Shown piece after piece: positions 24,956-35,445 of a stretch of 64,000 bases of DNA; the stretch's first letter is position 1, and every line of letters starts with the position of its first letter. Source of the stretch: Bog-473 sp963730785 (GTDB lineage: Bacteria; Actinomycetota; Acidimicrobiia; Acidimicrobiales; RAAP-2); NCBI GenBank assembly GCA_963730785.1, contig CAVSTF010000001.1, positions 1 to 64,000 of the forward strand. Direction: 5' to 3'. The translations under genes and the position numbers were made by a program. Below the pieces are notes generated by a model. The model did no database searches. It was not told the DNA's origin and saw nothing but the letters and a program-made list of their open reading frames with translations.

Positions 24956-25378
24956 GTGCTCGTGCCGGAGACTGACGACTCCCCGCGCCCGACGCAGGAA
25001 CGATCGACCCGGCAGAAGCGCGCCTTGGCGGCCATCCTCGATGCCTCGGATTCGTTTCGCTCGGCTCAGGACCTCTATGCCGAACTCAGGAGCCGTGGTG
25101 AATCGGTGGGCCTCACCACCATCTACAACCAACTTCACTTCCTGGCCAAGATCGGCGAGGTGGACGCGCTGACCAGTGACGATGGCGAAGTCCTCTACCG
25201 CCGCTGCACCACCGAGCATCATCACCATCTGGTGTGTCGCCAGTGTGGGCGAACGATTGAGGTGGAAGGGCCTCAGGTGGAGCGCTGGGCCGAGAGTGTC
25301 GCCGCCTCAAACGGTTTCGTCGATGTGACCCACGTCATCGAGATTTTCGGGACGTGCTCCTTCTGCACTCTCGGTTAA
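24956..25378 (+). CDS. zur: Fur-family zinc uptake regulator
   Basis: 140 residues (GTG 24956; GTG 24962 also possible). The winged helix reads RQKRALAAILDASDSFRSAQ and VGLTTIYNQLHFLAKIGEVD. The metal sites are visible: EHHHHLVCRQCG with the first Cys pair and the GTCSFCTLG end with the second structural Cys pair. The context, divergent from a Zn-type ABC operon across a palindrome, supports Zur over Fur. Its 3' end overlaps the helicase gene by about 70 bases as called. Confidence 0.88.
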   Translation: MLVPETDDSPRPTQERSTRQKRALAAILDASDSFRSAQDLYAELRSRGESVGLTTIYNQLHFLAKIGEVDALTSDDGEVLYRRCTTEHHHHLVCRQCGRTIEVEGPQVERWAESVAASNGFVDVTHVIEIFGTCSFCTLG

Positions 25379-27395
25379 GGCCCTGGGCAATGGCTGGGCA
25401 TGGACAATGCTCAGGTGTTGAATCGGCCTGGTCATGGCGATGTACAACAGTCGCAGCCCACGAATGTCGGTGCCCGCGATTTCGGCCGGTTCGACGACCA
25501 CCGCGGCATCGAACTCCAGACCCTTGGCCTCCGGCGCCGACACAATGGTGATGGCACGATCCATCCCGTCACGATTGAGCAAGCCGATGTCCGTTCGATC
25601 GATCACGGATTTTGTGATGGCGGCCATTCGGTCGAGCGGGAAGATCACACCGACCATGAAGCCGTCCAGGGCCAGGCGTTCCGCTTCGGTTATCGCCGCG
25701 GTGCAGTAACTGATCTCCGTCGACCGGCAGAATCCGAGGCTCATGCCGTCCGCGTCGGATGGAGCGGGTAGGCCGAACTGAAGGTGCCGCCTCGGGCAGC
25801 AACTTTGAAGCCAGGTCAAGGACTTGCCCGGGCGCCCGATACCCCAGGGAGAGTTCGTCCCGGCGTACCTCGGCCTTCGTTGGCAGGTGTTGGAGAATCT
25901 CATCCCAGCTGTCGTAGTGCCAGGCCGACGTGGCTTGCGCCAGATCACCCAGAATGGTCAGTGAGCCGCCGGGGGCCCGGCGAGCCAGCATTCTGAACTG
26001 CATGGGGCTCAGGTCCTGCGCTTCATCCACCACGATGTGTCCGTAGGTCCGCGAACGGCCGGTGATGAGGGAATCCGCCTCATCAATCAGGGCGAGATCG
26101 TCGGCCGCCCAGGCCTGACGTTTCAGGCCATGGCCCTTCGACCGCAGGAGCAGTTGACACTCAACATCGTTCAGGATCCCGTCGGCGCACTCCTTGAGTA
26201 GGTCCGACTTGGTCAGTACGTCGCTGACCAGGGCCGTGGGCGAAACCGCCGGCCACAAATGGTCGAGCAATTCCCTGAATCCGTCGGACGCCACCAGTTC
26301 CCGCTCGTACCAGTCCTGATCGGCTTCAAGCCGACCCGCTTCTCGGAGCTCCCGACGAGCGGCACTGACCAACCGAGCGCGCAGCACCAGACGGCCCGAT
26401 TTGTAGGGCGTGTCCGACCGAGCTACTTCATCGACCAACGCGTTCACTGTTTCGGCCGACAGAGTGCACCGGGCCGAGCGAGCGCGGAGGATGACGTCGT
26501 CCTCGGCAGATCGCCGACGGGAATCCACCGCTTGACGCAATACGAGCGCCATTCGGGCATCGCCCTTGATGCGTCGGACGGCGATGTCGTCTTCCGTTCG
26601 CACCTTCACTTTGGGAGCCAGATCGACCAACGTGGTCTGGATGACTGCCTCCTCACCCAACGACGGCAATACCTGAGCGATGTAGCGCAAGAAGGCGCGG
26701 CTGGGTCCCAGAACGAGCACACCGCTCTGACTCAGGCTCTGGTGGTTGTAGAGCAGAAAGGCGGCTCGGTGAAGGCCGACCGCTGTCTTACCGGTTCCCG
26801 GACCGCCCTGTACGGCCACCAAGAGATTCAGGGGAGCTCGAATGATGTCGTCTTGCTCAGCCTGGATGGTGGCCACGATGTCGAGCATCTCGCCGGTTCG
26901 AGCACGTTCGAGTTCGGCCAATAAGGCATCGCCACCCCGCAGTCGAGTGCTGGTCGTGTCGTCATTTCCCGCGCCGAACACGTCGTCGGCCACGGCCACC
27001 ACACGCTGCCGATCGATCATGACCTGACGGCGCCGGCTGAGGCCGAGGGGTGCTTCAATTCGCGCTTGGTAGAAGGGCGTCGAGACCGGAGCACGCCAGT
27101 CGACCACCACCGGGTCCCCCTCGCCGTCTTCCACATGACGGCGCCCGATGTGCCAGGACGATCCCGCCTCCTCATCAATGCGACCGAACATCAGGGGCCG
27201 CGCACTCTCGGCCAGGACGGCAATCCGATGATTCATGGCGGCTCGGTAGTCCAGGTCCAGTGAGCCGGCGACCTTCAGGTCATCAAGCAGTTCCTCCGCC
27301 CGGCGTCGCATCGACGCCAACTCGAGGTGGGCGCGATCCAAGTAGTCCTGCTCCCATTGGAGCTCTGGATCGGTTTGCGGTGCTGCGTCAGCCAT
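25307..27395 (-). CDS. HelD-type UvrD-like helicase/RNA polymerase recycling factor, frameshifted
   Basis: About 695 residues from ATG 27395. The N-terminus has the HelD coiled-coil (QWEQDYLDRAHLELASMRRR) and the domain GSSWHIGRRHVEDGEGDPVVVDWRAPVSTPFY typical of that family. Walker A is AVQGGPGTGKTAVG and Walker B VVDEAQDLSP; motif III is LTILGDLAQAT. A frame change near 25790 is followed by SAPEAKGLEFDAAVVVEP and LLYIAMTRPIQHL, the late helicase motifs. Actinobacterial HelD removes stalled RNA polymerase from DNA. The C-terminal ~25 residues overlap zur and may be misread because of another indel. Confidence 0.85.
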
Positions 27396-27623
27396 CAGCC
27401 GGGACCTTTTGAAAGGCAAATGGCGGAGCTATGGACGCGCAAAAAGCCCCGGACATTCCCGGGAATATATCTCTATTTGAGGCGCTTCGCAATCCCCTTA
27501 CCAGGGGATTTACCTTCTCCACCGGCTGAACTTTGTTACTTGATCAACGGGGAGGTAGCACTTGTCATTGTAAGTAAATCGATGTCCATTTGCAAGCCTT
27601 ATTTGGACATTTGCGGAGGACCA

Positions 27624-27689
27624 ATGTTCGAGAGCGGCAGCAGGCCCGGCAAACTGACGGTGATGCGAAAGGTGTTGGTGCGTTCATGA
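27624..27689 (+). CDS. Possible 21-residue leader ORF upstream of FMN reductase
   Basis: ATG 27624 follows GCGGAGGACCA, a much better ribosome site than the one before the reductase ATG. It encodes 21 residues beginning MFESGSRPGKL and ending VLVRS. Its TGA (27687-27689) overlaps the reductase ATG 27686 in an ATGA. The layout suggests translational coupling; the peptide itself resembles nothing I know. It could also be the remnant of an N-terminal extension. The 200 bases before it are unusually AT-rich and contain ATGTCCA (27582) / TGGACAT (27604). Confidence 0.4.
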   Translation: MFESGSRPGKLTVMRKVLVRS

Positions 27690-28273
27690 ATCCGCTCATT
27701 CAGATCATTGTCGGTACGACTCGACCCGGTCGATTCTCCGAGAAGCCGGCCGGATGGCTGGTTGATCGGTTGGGTCAACGGGACGATCTCGACATCGAAG
27801 TGGTCGATCTCCGCGACCATCCATTGCCGATGTTCGCCAGCCCCGTGGCACCGGCACGGTCTGGTCGGGACTATCCCAACGAGGACGTAGCCCGGCTCGG
27901 GACGACCATTGATAGAGCCGATGGCTTCATCATCGTCACCGGCGAATACAACCATGGCTATCCGGCCGTCTTAAAGAACGCACTCGACCATGTCTTTCCC
28001 GAACTCAATCGGAAGCCGGTCACGTTTGTCGGCTATGGCAACGTCGGTGGTGCGAGATCGATCGAGCAGCTGCGAGAGGTCGCCGTCGAATTCGAGATGG
28101 CGCCACTTCGTTGGGCGGTCCACATCTTGCCCGACGTGATGTTGCCGGCGATGAGGACTGAGCCGTTCTCCATTGAGCTCTTCGAGTCGCTCGATCAACG
28201 CCTCGACATGGCGGTGAATGACCTCATCTGGTGGGCCAACACGCTCAAGACGGGACGGGAAGCCGGCTCCTAG
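27686..28273 (+). CDS. NADPH-dependent FMN reductase family protein
   Basis: 195 residues. The N-terminus IQIIVGTTRPGRFSEKPAGW is the FMN phosphate-binding loop (G-T-T-R-P-G-R) and FIIVTGEYNHGYPAVLKNAL is the conserved Y-N-H-G/S-x-P-x-x-L-K-N-A-L-D motif. The fold is flavodoxin-like, and the reaction is reduction of FMN or quinone-like substrates by NAD(P)H. It is convergent with a TetR gene whose stop overlaps its own by four bases. Confidence 0.9.
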   Translation: MNPLIQIIVGTTRPGRFSEKPAGWLVDRLGQRDDLDIEVVDLRDHPLPMFASPVAPARSGRDYPNEDVARLGTTIDRADGFIIVTGEYNHGYPAVLKNALDHVFPELNRKPVTFVGYGNVGGARSIEQLREVAVEFEMAPLRWAVHILPDVMLPAMRTEPFSIELFESLDQRLDMAVNDLIWWANTLKTGREAGS

Positions 28274-28918
28274 TGAATACCGCGTCCGTGGCGCTCGCAC
28301 TCCACGCAATGGGTGGGAACGGCCGTCAGTGCCGCCTCGAACACGGCGGTGACGTCGCCGGTGAACGTCAACGTGGCCTCGCTGCCCAGCTGGACGACCG
28401 AACGCAGAATGGACAGCATCAGCGCGACGATTCCGTTGCTGATGGCGACCGGATCGATATCCGGGCGGACGGTGCCCGCCATTTGCTCGGTGCGCAGCCG
28501 CTCAGTGATGGCCTTGCGCAGCTCGTTCAAGGCAGGAATTTCGAGTACTCGATTCGTCACCTCGGGCTCTAGCCCGGCCAAGAGCCGGCTGGTCAGCGGG
28601 TGCTGATCCACCGCCGCCACCAGCGTGAAGATCAGGGTGTCTCTCCAATTGCGGAGGTCGGGGTCGGCAATGATGGTCGACAGCCCCTCCTGGATCACCG
28701 CCGCCACGTCCTCATCCACCGCAGCCAGGAAGAGTGCTTCCTTGCTCGGGAAGTAGGCGTAGGCGACCGTGCCGCCCACCATGGCGTCGCGGGCGATGTC
28801 GGCCACCGAAGTGGATCGGAAACCGTCTCGGCCGAAACGGGCAATGGCGGCACTCAGAATGGTCCGCCGGGTCTGCGCCCCCTTCGAAGGTGACGATCTC
28901 GTCAGCGCCCTTTCCCAT
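28270..28918 (-). CDS. TetR-family regulator, frameshifted
   Basis: ATG 28918 begins MGKGADEIVTFEG. After an indel near 28880 the helix-turn-helix continues as RTILSAAIARFGRDGFRS and VADIARDAMVGGTVAYAYF, then FPSKEALFLAAVDEDVAAV. The total is about 215 residues. The C-terminal domain (LRNWRDTLIFTLVAAVDQHP) is TetR_C-like. The divergent start is 89 bases from the metal-dependent hydrolase-like gene, so it likely regulates the 29.0-32.2 kb operon. Confidence 0.85.
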
Positions 28919-29006
28919 TGTGCCCAACCTTATCAGAATCGAGGACTTGAGAAAATCTCTCAAATATTCTAATCTGATCGTGACCGAGGCCCATGGGAGG
29001 CATCAG

Positions 29007-29877
29007 ATGACGCAGACCAGCAACCCAGATCGCACCGTTCCGACCCGCCGCATGACGTTCGAAGAGTCGCTGCGGGACCTGCCCAAGCACTACGCCGCTG
29101 ATGGCGACCTCATCGGCAGCCACCTGGCCGCCGCCCTGTCGGCCGTGTTCCCCGATGGCGAGGACTTCTTCGTTCGATCGGTCCGCTACTACCGCGACCA
29201 GATCACCGATCCTGACCTCAAGCGTCAGGTCTCTGGCTTCATCGGTCAGGAAGCCGTACACGGCCGTGAGCACCGGGTCTTCAATGACCGGCTGGACCAG
29301 CTCGGCTACCCGACCAAGACATTCGAGAAGCTGACCAAGAAGGGCCTGGCGCTGCGCGAGCGACTCGCCCCGCCGGCGGCCAACCTGGCCGCCACCGCCG
29401 CCCTGGAACATTTCACGGCGACCTTGGCCGAGCTGGTGCTGACCAATGAAGAGATCCAGGCGACTGTTCGGCGCCGATGCCGTGCGGGACCTCTTCGTCT
29501 GGCATGCCCTGGAGGAGTCCGAGCACAAAGCCGTGGCCTTCGATGTCTACAAGGCGATCGGCGGGAGCGAGCGTATGCGGGTGCTCACCATGAAGTTCAT
29601 GCGCTACGGATTTGTGGTGGGCATGTCGCTCCAGGTCATCATTTCGCTGCTGGGCGATCGGGAGACCTACCGCCGGGGCGTGCTCCGCGCCAGCTGGCGT
29701 CGATTCCGCCAGTCGCCGATCATCCAACGTCGGGTCTGGGACCAGTTGCGCGACTACGACCGCCGCGACTTCCACCCCGATGACAGCGACACCACCGCGC
29801 TGGTTGAGCAGTGGAGAGCTGAGCTCTTTGGTGAGCACGGCACGCTGAACGACAAGCTCATGACTCGCGCCGCATGA
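29007..29877 (+). CDS. Ferritin-like metal-dependent hydrolase family protein (PF10118-like), frameshifted
   Basis: About 289 residues, ATG 29007 behind GGGAGG. The sequence FPDGEDFFVRSVRYYRDQI, SGFIGQEAVHGREHRVFND and VRDLFVWHALEESEHKAVAF with the E-x-x-H pairs is typical of the predicted metal-dependent hydrolase family PF10118, thought to hold a diiron-type site. A frame change occurs near 29462. It opens an operon with a Baeyer-Villiger-type monooxygenase and an SDR; overlap with the next start is an ATGA. The activity is not established. Confidence 0.8.
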
Positions 29878-31381
29878 CGACGGCGACGGATACCAAGCAT
29901 CTCGACGTCTTGATCATCGGCGCCGGTCTCTCGGGCATCGGTGCCGCTCACTACCTGCAGGACAAGTGCCCCTGGGCCGACTTCGCCATTCTGGAGGCGC
30001 GCGATGCCATCGGTGGCACATGGGATCTCTTCCGCTACCCCGGCATTCGGTCGGACTCCGACATGTTCACCCTCGGCTACTCGTTTCGACCGTGGGATGG
30101 CGCCAAGACGATTGCCGACGGCGAGTCGATCCTGCAATACATCAAGGACACCGCGTCAGACACCAAGATCGACGATCACATCCGGTTCCATCACCGGGTC
30201 ACCTCACTCGAATTGGTCGACCGCCGACGGTCACTGGCTGGTCACCGCCGAGCGCACGGACACCCACGAAGTCATCGAACTGACGTGCGGATTCGTCTTC
30301 GCCTGCAGCGGCTACTACCGCTACGACCATGGCTACCAACCGGAGTTCGCCGGCATGGACCAGTTCAAGGGTCAGGTCATTCACCCTCAAGCCTGGCCCG
30401 CCGACTTCGACGGCTCGGGCAAGCGCATTGTCGTCATCGGCAGCGGCGCCACCGCCGTGACGCTCGTTCCGTCGCTGGCCAAGGAAGCCGAGCACGTCAC
30501 GATGCTGCAGCGATCCCCCACCTACATCGCCTCGGTGCCATCGGCCAGCCCGCTGTCCGGTCTCCTTCGGCGAGTGCTGCCCGAGAAGAAGGCGGGAGCG
30601 ATCACCCGTTGGATCCTGGCCCTCGGGACCCAAGCCTTCTACCAAGTCAGCCAGCGACGTCCCAAGATCGTCAAGCGCCTACTCCTCAAGGGCGTGCAAA
30701 AGCAGCTCCCGGATGGCTATGACGTGGCAACGCACTTCACCCCGAACTACAACCCGTGGGATCAGCGACTCTGCGCCGTGCCCGACGGCGACCTGTTCAA
30801 AGCCATCCGCCACGGCTCCGCCTCGGTGGTGACCGACCACATCGACACGTTTACCGAGACTGGACTCCGCCTGTCATCGGGAGCAGAACTACCCGCCGAC
30901 ATCATCGTGACGGCCACCGGTCTTGAACTTCTCTTCCTGGGTGGCGCCGACCTTCAGGTGGACGGATCTCCCGTGGATCTACCGAGCCGCCTGATGTACA
31001 AGGGCATGATGATTGAGGGCGTGCCGAACCTGGCCGTGGCCATCGGCTACACCAACGCGTCATGGACCTTGAAGTGTGACCTCACCTGCGACTACGTCTG
31101 CCGCCTGCTGAACCACATGCACGACCACGACCTGGGTGCAGTGCGAGCCGGAGGACACCGGGTCGAGCACCCCTTCAGGGCCGATGCTGGGGCTGTCGTC
31201 CGGCTACATACAGCGATCAGCTCATCTTCTGCCCCGCCAGGGTTCAGAGTTTCCCTGGCAGGTGCACCAGAGCTATCTCCGTGACTACCGTGCGCTCAAA
31301 ATGAGTGACCTCGAAGATTCGTTCATGAAGTTTTCCCGCCCAACGGCCGACCACCAGGTGGCAGCCGCCGCCGCCTCGTAA
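29874..31381 (+). CDS. Flavin-dependent Baeyer-Villiger-type monooxygenase, frameshifted
   Basis: About 500 residues. The FAD-binding fold is VLIIGAGLSGIGAAHYL, with GGTWDLFRYPGIRSDSDM next. The Baeyer-Villiger fingerprint F-x-G-x-x-x-H-x-x-x-W-P is present (FKGQVIHPQAWP), followed by the NADPH Rossmann motif VVIGSGATAV. It is closest in layout to the EthA/MymA class. Frame changes occur near 30215 and 31138, and the last segment (WQVHQSYLRDYRALKMSDLED) restores the normal C-terminus. It oxidises ketones or thio compounds; the natural substrate is unknown. Confidence 0.9.
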
Positions 31382-31392
31382 AGGAGCACCAC

Positions 31393-32223
31393 GTGAAGGA
31401 TTTCAACGGAAGAGTCGCCGCCATCACGGGCGCCGGATCAGGTATCGGGCGAGCGTTGGCGCAAGACTTGGCCAAACGGGGTGCCCACCTCGCTCTCTCC
31501 GACATTGACGAAGTGGGCCTGGCCGAGACGGTCACGCTGTGTGAAGGCAGCGGCGTCAAAGTGACGTCGCAGCGCCTCGACGTGGCTGACCGGGAGGCCA
31601 TGTATGCCTGGGCCGACAAGGTCGTCGAGGACCACGGCAAGGTCAATCTGATCTTCAACAACGCCGGAGTCGCGCTCGGCGCCACGGTGGAAGCCGAGTC
31701 GTACGAAGACTTCGAGTGGCTCATGGGCATCAACTTCTGGGGCGTGGTCTATGGGACCAAGGCCTTCCTGCCTCACCTGAAGGCGTCCGGCGAGGGGCAC
31801 ATCGTGAACATCTCCAGTGTGTTCGGACTGATGAGCATTCCGTCACAGTCGGCCTACAACGCGGCCAAGTTCGCCGTTCGAGGCTTCACCGACTCCTTGC
31901 GGATGGAGCTGCAGATCGAAGGTGCCTGCGTGTCCAGCACCACCGTGCATCCGGGCGGCATCAAGACCAACATCGCCCGCAATGCACGAATGGATGAGAG
32001 CGTGACGGGACTGACGGGCAACGCCGAGGAAGCGGTCAGTCAGTTCGACAAGCTGCTCTTCACTTCCCCCAAGAAGGCGGCGCACCAGATCCTGGTGGCC
32101 GTGCAGGCCAATCGTCGACGTGCCCTCATTGGACCAGACGCCAAAGTCTTCGACTTCGTCGCTCGGCTTCCGGCCGGTCTCTACCAAAACTTCATCATCC
32201 GAGGTGCCCGCTCCCGCCTGTAG
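31393..32223 (+). CDS. Short-chain dehydrogenase/reductase
   Basis: 276 residues, GTG 31393 after AAAGGAG. Cofactor motif is TGAGSGIG, the NNAG motif is in LIFNNAGVALG, and the catalytic S-Y-K set is in VNISSVFGL and SAYNAAKFAV. It ends the operon hydrolase-BVMO-SDR, an order like that of the mycobacterial acid-induced mymA cluster, which supports lipid or ketone modification. Confidence 0.92.
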   Translation: MKDFNGRVAAITGAGSGIGRALAQDLAKRGAHLALSDIDEVGLAETVTLCEGSGVKVTSQRLDVADREAMYAWADKVVEDHGKVNLIFNNAGVALGATVEAESYEDFEWLMGINFWGVVYGTKAFLPHLKASGEGHIVNISSVFGLMSIPSQSAYNAAKFAVRGFTDSLRMELQIEGACVSSTTVHPGGIKTNIARNARMDESVTGLTGNAEEAVSQFDKLLFTSPKKAAHQILVAVQANRRRALIGPDAKVFDFVARLPAGLYQNFIIRGARSRL

Positions 32224-32261
32224 GTCTCAAAAGCGGGCGATTGCCGTAAAGTCAGTGGTCA

Positions 32262-33360
32262 ATGCTCCCCCTTTCGCCGCATTTGGATGCACTGCGGGCC
32301 ATGGGGGCGGACGACGACCGATTGACCGAAATCGAAGCCGCGCTGACCGCGGCACCACCCGGTGCGCTGGCCGGTCGGGTTTCACGAGTTGATCGGGGAC
32401 AATTCCAGCTCCTCTCCCCTATCGGTACCTATTCGGTCGACACTTCCGGCGTCGCTCCGGTTGGCGTCGGCGACTGGTGCATCGTCGTTGGCGCCGAATT
32501 GTCTCCGGAGCCTGGGAGCACCTTGGAGTTGCAGCACCTCCTGGAGCGACGGACCTCACTGGTCCGCCAGTCATCTGGAAACCGGACGGAACGTCAGGTG
32601 CTGGCCACCAACGTCGACACCGTCATGGTGGTCATTCCCTTCGATCTTGAGTTCTCGCCTCGCCGGGCCGAGCGATTCCTGGCCCTGGCCTGGGACAGTG
32701 GCGCACCGCCGGTCATCATTCTGACCAAGGCCGATCTCATTTCCGACGAGGGTGCCGCGGCCGTTCTGGAACAAGTAGACGCCATACGGGCTGAGGCACC
32801 CGTCATGATCTGCTCGTCCGTTACCGGTGTCGGCATGTCCGACGTACACGCCCTGGTGGCGTCGGGTCGGACGGTGGCCTTGATTGGCACCTCGGGTTCG
32901 GGCAAGTCTTCGTTCGTCAATGCGCTCAGTGGCGCCGACGTCGTCAAAACCGGCGCCGTGCGGGCGGCCGATGCCAAGGGCCGCCACACCACCACGTGGA
33001 GGGAACTCATTGTGGTGCCGACGGGCGGCACGCTCATCGACACGCCAGGCCTTCGAGAACTTGGCATGTGGATTGACGAAGAGGGCATTGAGAATGCGTT
33101 CACCGACATTTCCGACTTGGCGCCCCAGTGTCGCTTCAATGACTGCGCCCACCTGAGCGAGCCCGGTTGCGCCGTCTTGGCCGCCATTGCGTCGGGTGAG
33201 TTAGATCCGATTCGGTTGGAGAGTTATCGGAAACTGCTGGGAGAGGCGGCCTATGCCTCGACGCCAGAACAACCACCGAATGGTCAGAGAGCAACAGAAG
33301 GCGGGGAAGAAGCGCGTCCATGAGGACAAGTACAAAGATCGGCCGCTCGACACCCGATGA
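32262..33360 (+). CDS. rsgA: Ribosome biogenesis GTPase RsgA, C-terminus frameshifted
   Basis: A circularly permuted GTPase. The order is an OB-fold domain (GRVSRVDRGQFQLLSPIG), G4 ILTKAD, G5 ICSSVTG, G1 ALIGTSGSGKSSFVNAL, G2 KGRHTTT, G3 LIDTPGLRE, then the zinc knuckle CRFNDCAHLSEPGC. It helps late 30S maturation. The clean frame stops at 33323. A shift near 33253 gives a basic tail (RRQNNHRMVREQQKAGKKR) ending with TGA 33358-33360 that overlaps the pirin ATG, which is the more typical end for RsgA. Confidence 0.93.
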
Positions 33361-34235
33361 GTGACCCTTTCGAGGTTGAGCTGTCCGATGCGAAACCAAC
33401 CGAGGTCGGGGGCCTGCCCATCCATCGGGCCCTGCCCAGACATGGCCGCCGGACGGTTGGTCCCTGGTGCTTTCTCGATCGCTTCGGTCCAATACGACCC
33501 ATCGTCACCCAGCCGCATGGCGGTCGGTCCACATCCGCACATCGGTCTCCATACCGTGACCTGGCTTCTACAGGGTGAGGTCGAGCATTCGGACAGCCTC
33601 GGGAATCAACAGTTGATTCGACCGGGCCAGCTCAATTTGATGACGGCCGGCGGGGGCATCTCGCACGCCGAAGACGCTCGTCAACAGTCCACCGGTGCCA
33701 TGGACGGCGTGCAGCTCTGGGTGGCTCAGCCGGAGGACACACGTCACGGTGCTCCGTCCTTCGTGCACATCGAAGCGCTGCCCCAGGTCACCATTGAGCA
33801 CGCGTCGGCGACGGTGCTCATCGGCGATTTCGCGGGGGCTCGATCTCCTGCCCCTACCGATTCGCCCATGGTCGGGGTCGACATCGTGTGCGACGGCAGT
33901 GCGCTGTTGCCGCTTGACCCGTTCTTCGAATATGCCATCGCCGGATTGCGCGGCCGCACCACCGCACTTGATATCGCGGTTCACACCGATCAACTGGCGT
34001 TCATCGGTTCAGGACGTCAGGAATTAGTCGATCGAGTGCGAACCTGGCTCACGGCTTCTTCTTCTCGGAGGTATTCCCTTCGAAGAAGAGATCGTGATGT
34101 GGTGGAACTTCGTCGCCCGGAGTCGTGAAGAGTTGGAGACGGCGTATCAAGACTGGACGCAACCAGCACGAACGGTTCGGTTCGGTTCAGTCGACGCTGT
34201 CCCGCATCGAGGCGCCCCGGCCCTTCTGGATCTGA
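33357..34235 (+). CDS. Pirin-family cupin protein, frameshifted
   Basis: ATG 33357 overlaps the reconstructed rsgA stop. Pieces read VGGLPIHRALPRHGRRTVGP, then PHPHIGLHTVTWLLQGEVEH with the metal-binding His pair, NLMTAGGGISHAED and IVMWWNFVARSREELETAYQ with the end STLSRIEAPRPFWI at TGA 34233. Frame switches are needed near 33480, 34060 and 34187. Pirins are bicupin iron proteins; bacterial ones can act as quercetinases or stress cofactors. The stop lies one base from the convergent P450 stop. Confidence 0.85.
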
Positions 34236-34236
34236 A

Positions 34237-35416
34237 TCAGAAGGAGAGCGGCAACACCCGAGGCCCGCGTACCTGGCCCCCGCTCCAGCGCACGGCCGAT
34301 GGATCGGCCAACGAGAAGGTCGGCACCCGGGCCAGGAATCGCTCCACCGCCACGGTCAGTTCCAACCGGGCCAGATTGGACCCGAGGCAGCGGTGGATCC
34401 CGACCCCGAAGGCGAAATGGCGATTGTCCGGACGATCCAACATGCACTTCATCGGCGGCATCGAAAGCCTCAGGGTCCCGATTGGCGGCCGGAAACGGCA
34501 GCAGGAGTGGATCGCCGGCCTTCATGGGGCAGCCCTGAAACTCGACGTCTGTCGTGACTTCACGGGCCATGGTCACCGGCGCAAAGGCCCGTAACAACTC
34601 TTCGATGGCACTGGGCCACAACTCGTCTTCCTGCCGCAGCCGCTGCTGGTTCTCCTGGTTGCCGGCCAAGTGCCAGAGGGCGGCGCCGATGGCGCTCCAG
34701 GTGGTGTCGATGCCCGCCATCAAGAGGAGAAGGCATCCACCGAAGACCTCGTCTTCATTGAGTGGTCTCCCGTCCAGGGTCGCCCCCAGGAGAAATGAGA
34801 TCAGGTCGTCACCGGGCGACTTGCGACGATCCGCTATCTGTTCGTTGAGGTAGGCCTGGAATTCAAGCAGGGCCCGAACCGCCACTTCGAAGTCGATGGC
34901 TGCCAGTTCCAACAACTCGTGGACCCATGTACGAAACTGGTCGCTGTCAGAACTGGGCACACCCAACATCTCGGCGATGACGTGCACCGGAATGTGCTGG
35001 GCATATTCCTGCGCGGCGTCACAACTCCCCCGATCAACGAATTCGTCAATCAATCCATCGGTGAGCTGTTCAATTTTCGGGCGCCAGGCGGCGATGCGAG
35101 CCGGCGCGAAGAAGGGCAACAGGAGCCGTCTGAATTCGGTGTGGTACGGAGGATCCGAACTGATGGGCGGCACCTGGAATCCGAACTCAGCCATGGAACC
35201 GAATTCGGCCACCAATGGACTACGAGATGAGAAGGTCGACGTGTCGCGGGCGATCGCTTCAATATCGGATGATCGAGTGGGCACCCACATGCCCCGGAAT
35301 CGCTCCGACTTGGCGATGGGACAGGCTCCACGAAGCTGGGCCCACACCGAAAATGGATCAGCGGCGTACTCCGGCGCGTAGTGATCGAACTGGGTGGTCC
35401 AATCGATGGTGCTCAT
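34237..35416 (-). CDS. Cytochrome P450, frameshifted
   Basis: About 393 residues from ATG 35416. The I-helix reads LLMAGIDTTWSAIGAALWHL, the K-helix ExxR is in AIEELLRAF, and after a frame change near 34460 the heme loop is FAFGVGIHRCLGSNLARLEL, with Cys as the thiolate ligand. It is a soluble bacterial class P450. No dedicated ferredoxin is adjacent, so electron partners must come from elsewhere. The substrate is unknown. Confidence 0.92.
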
Positions 35417-35445
35417 GGCCACCAACTTAGATCGATGTGCATCCG

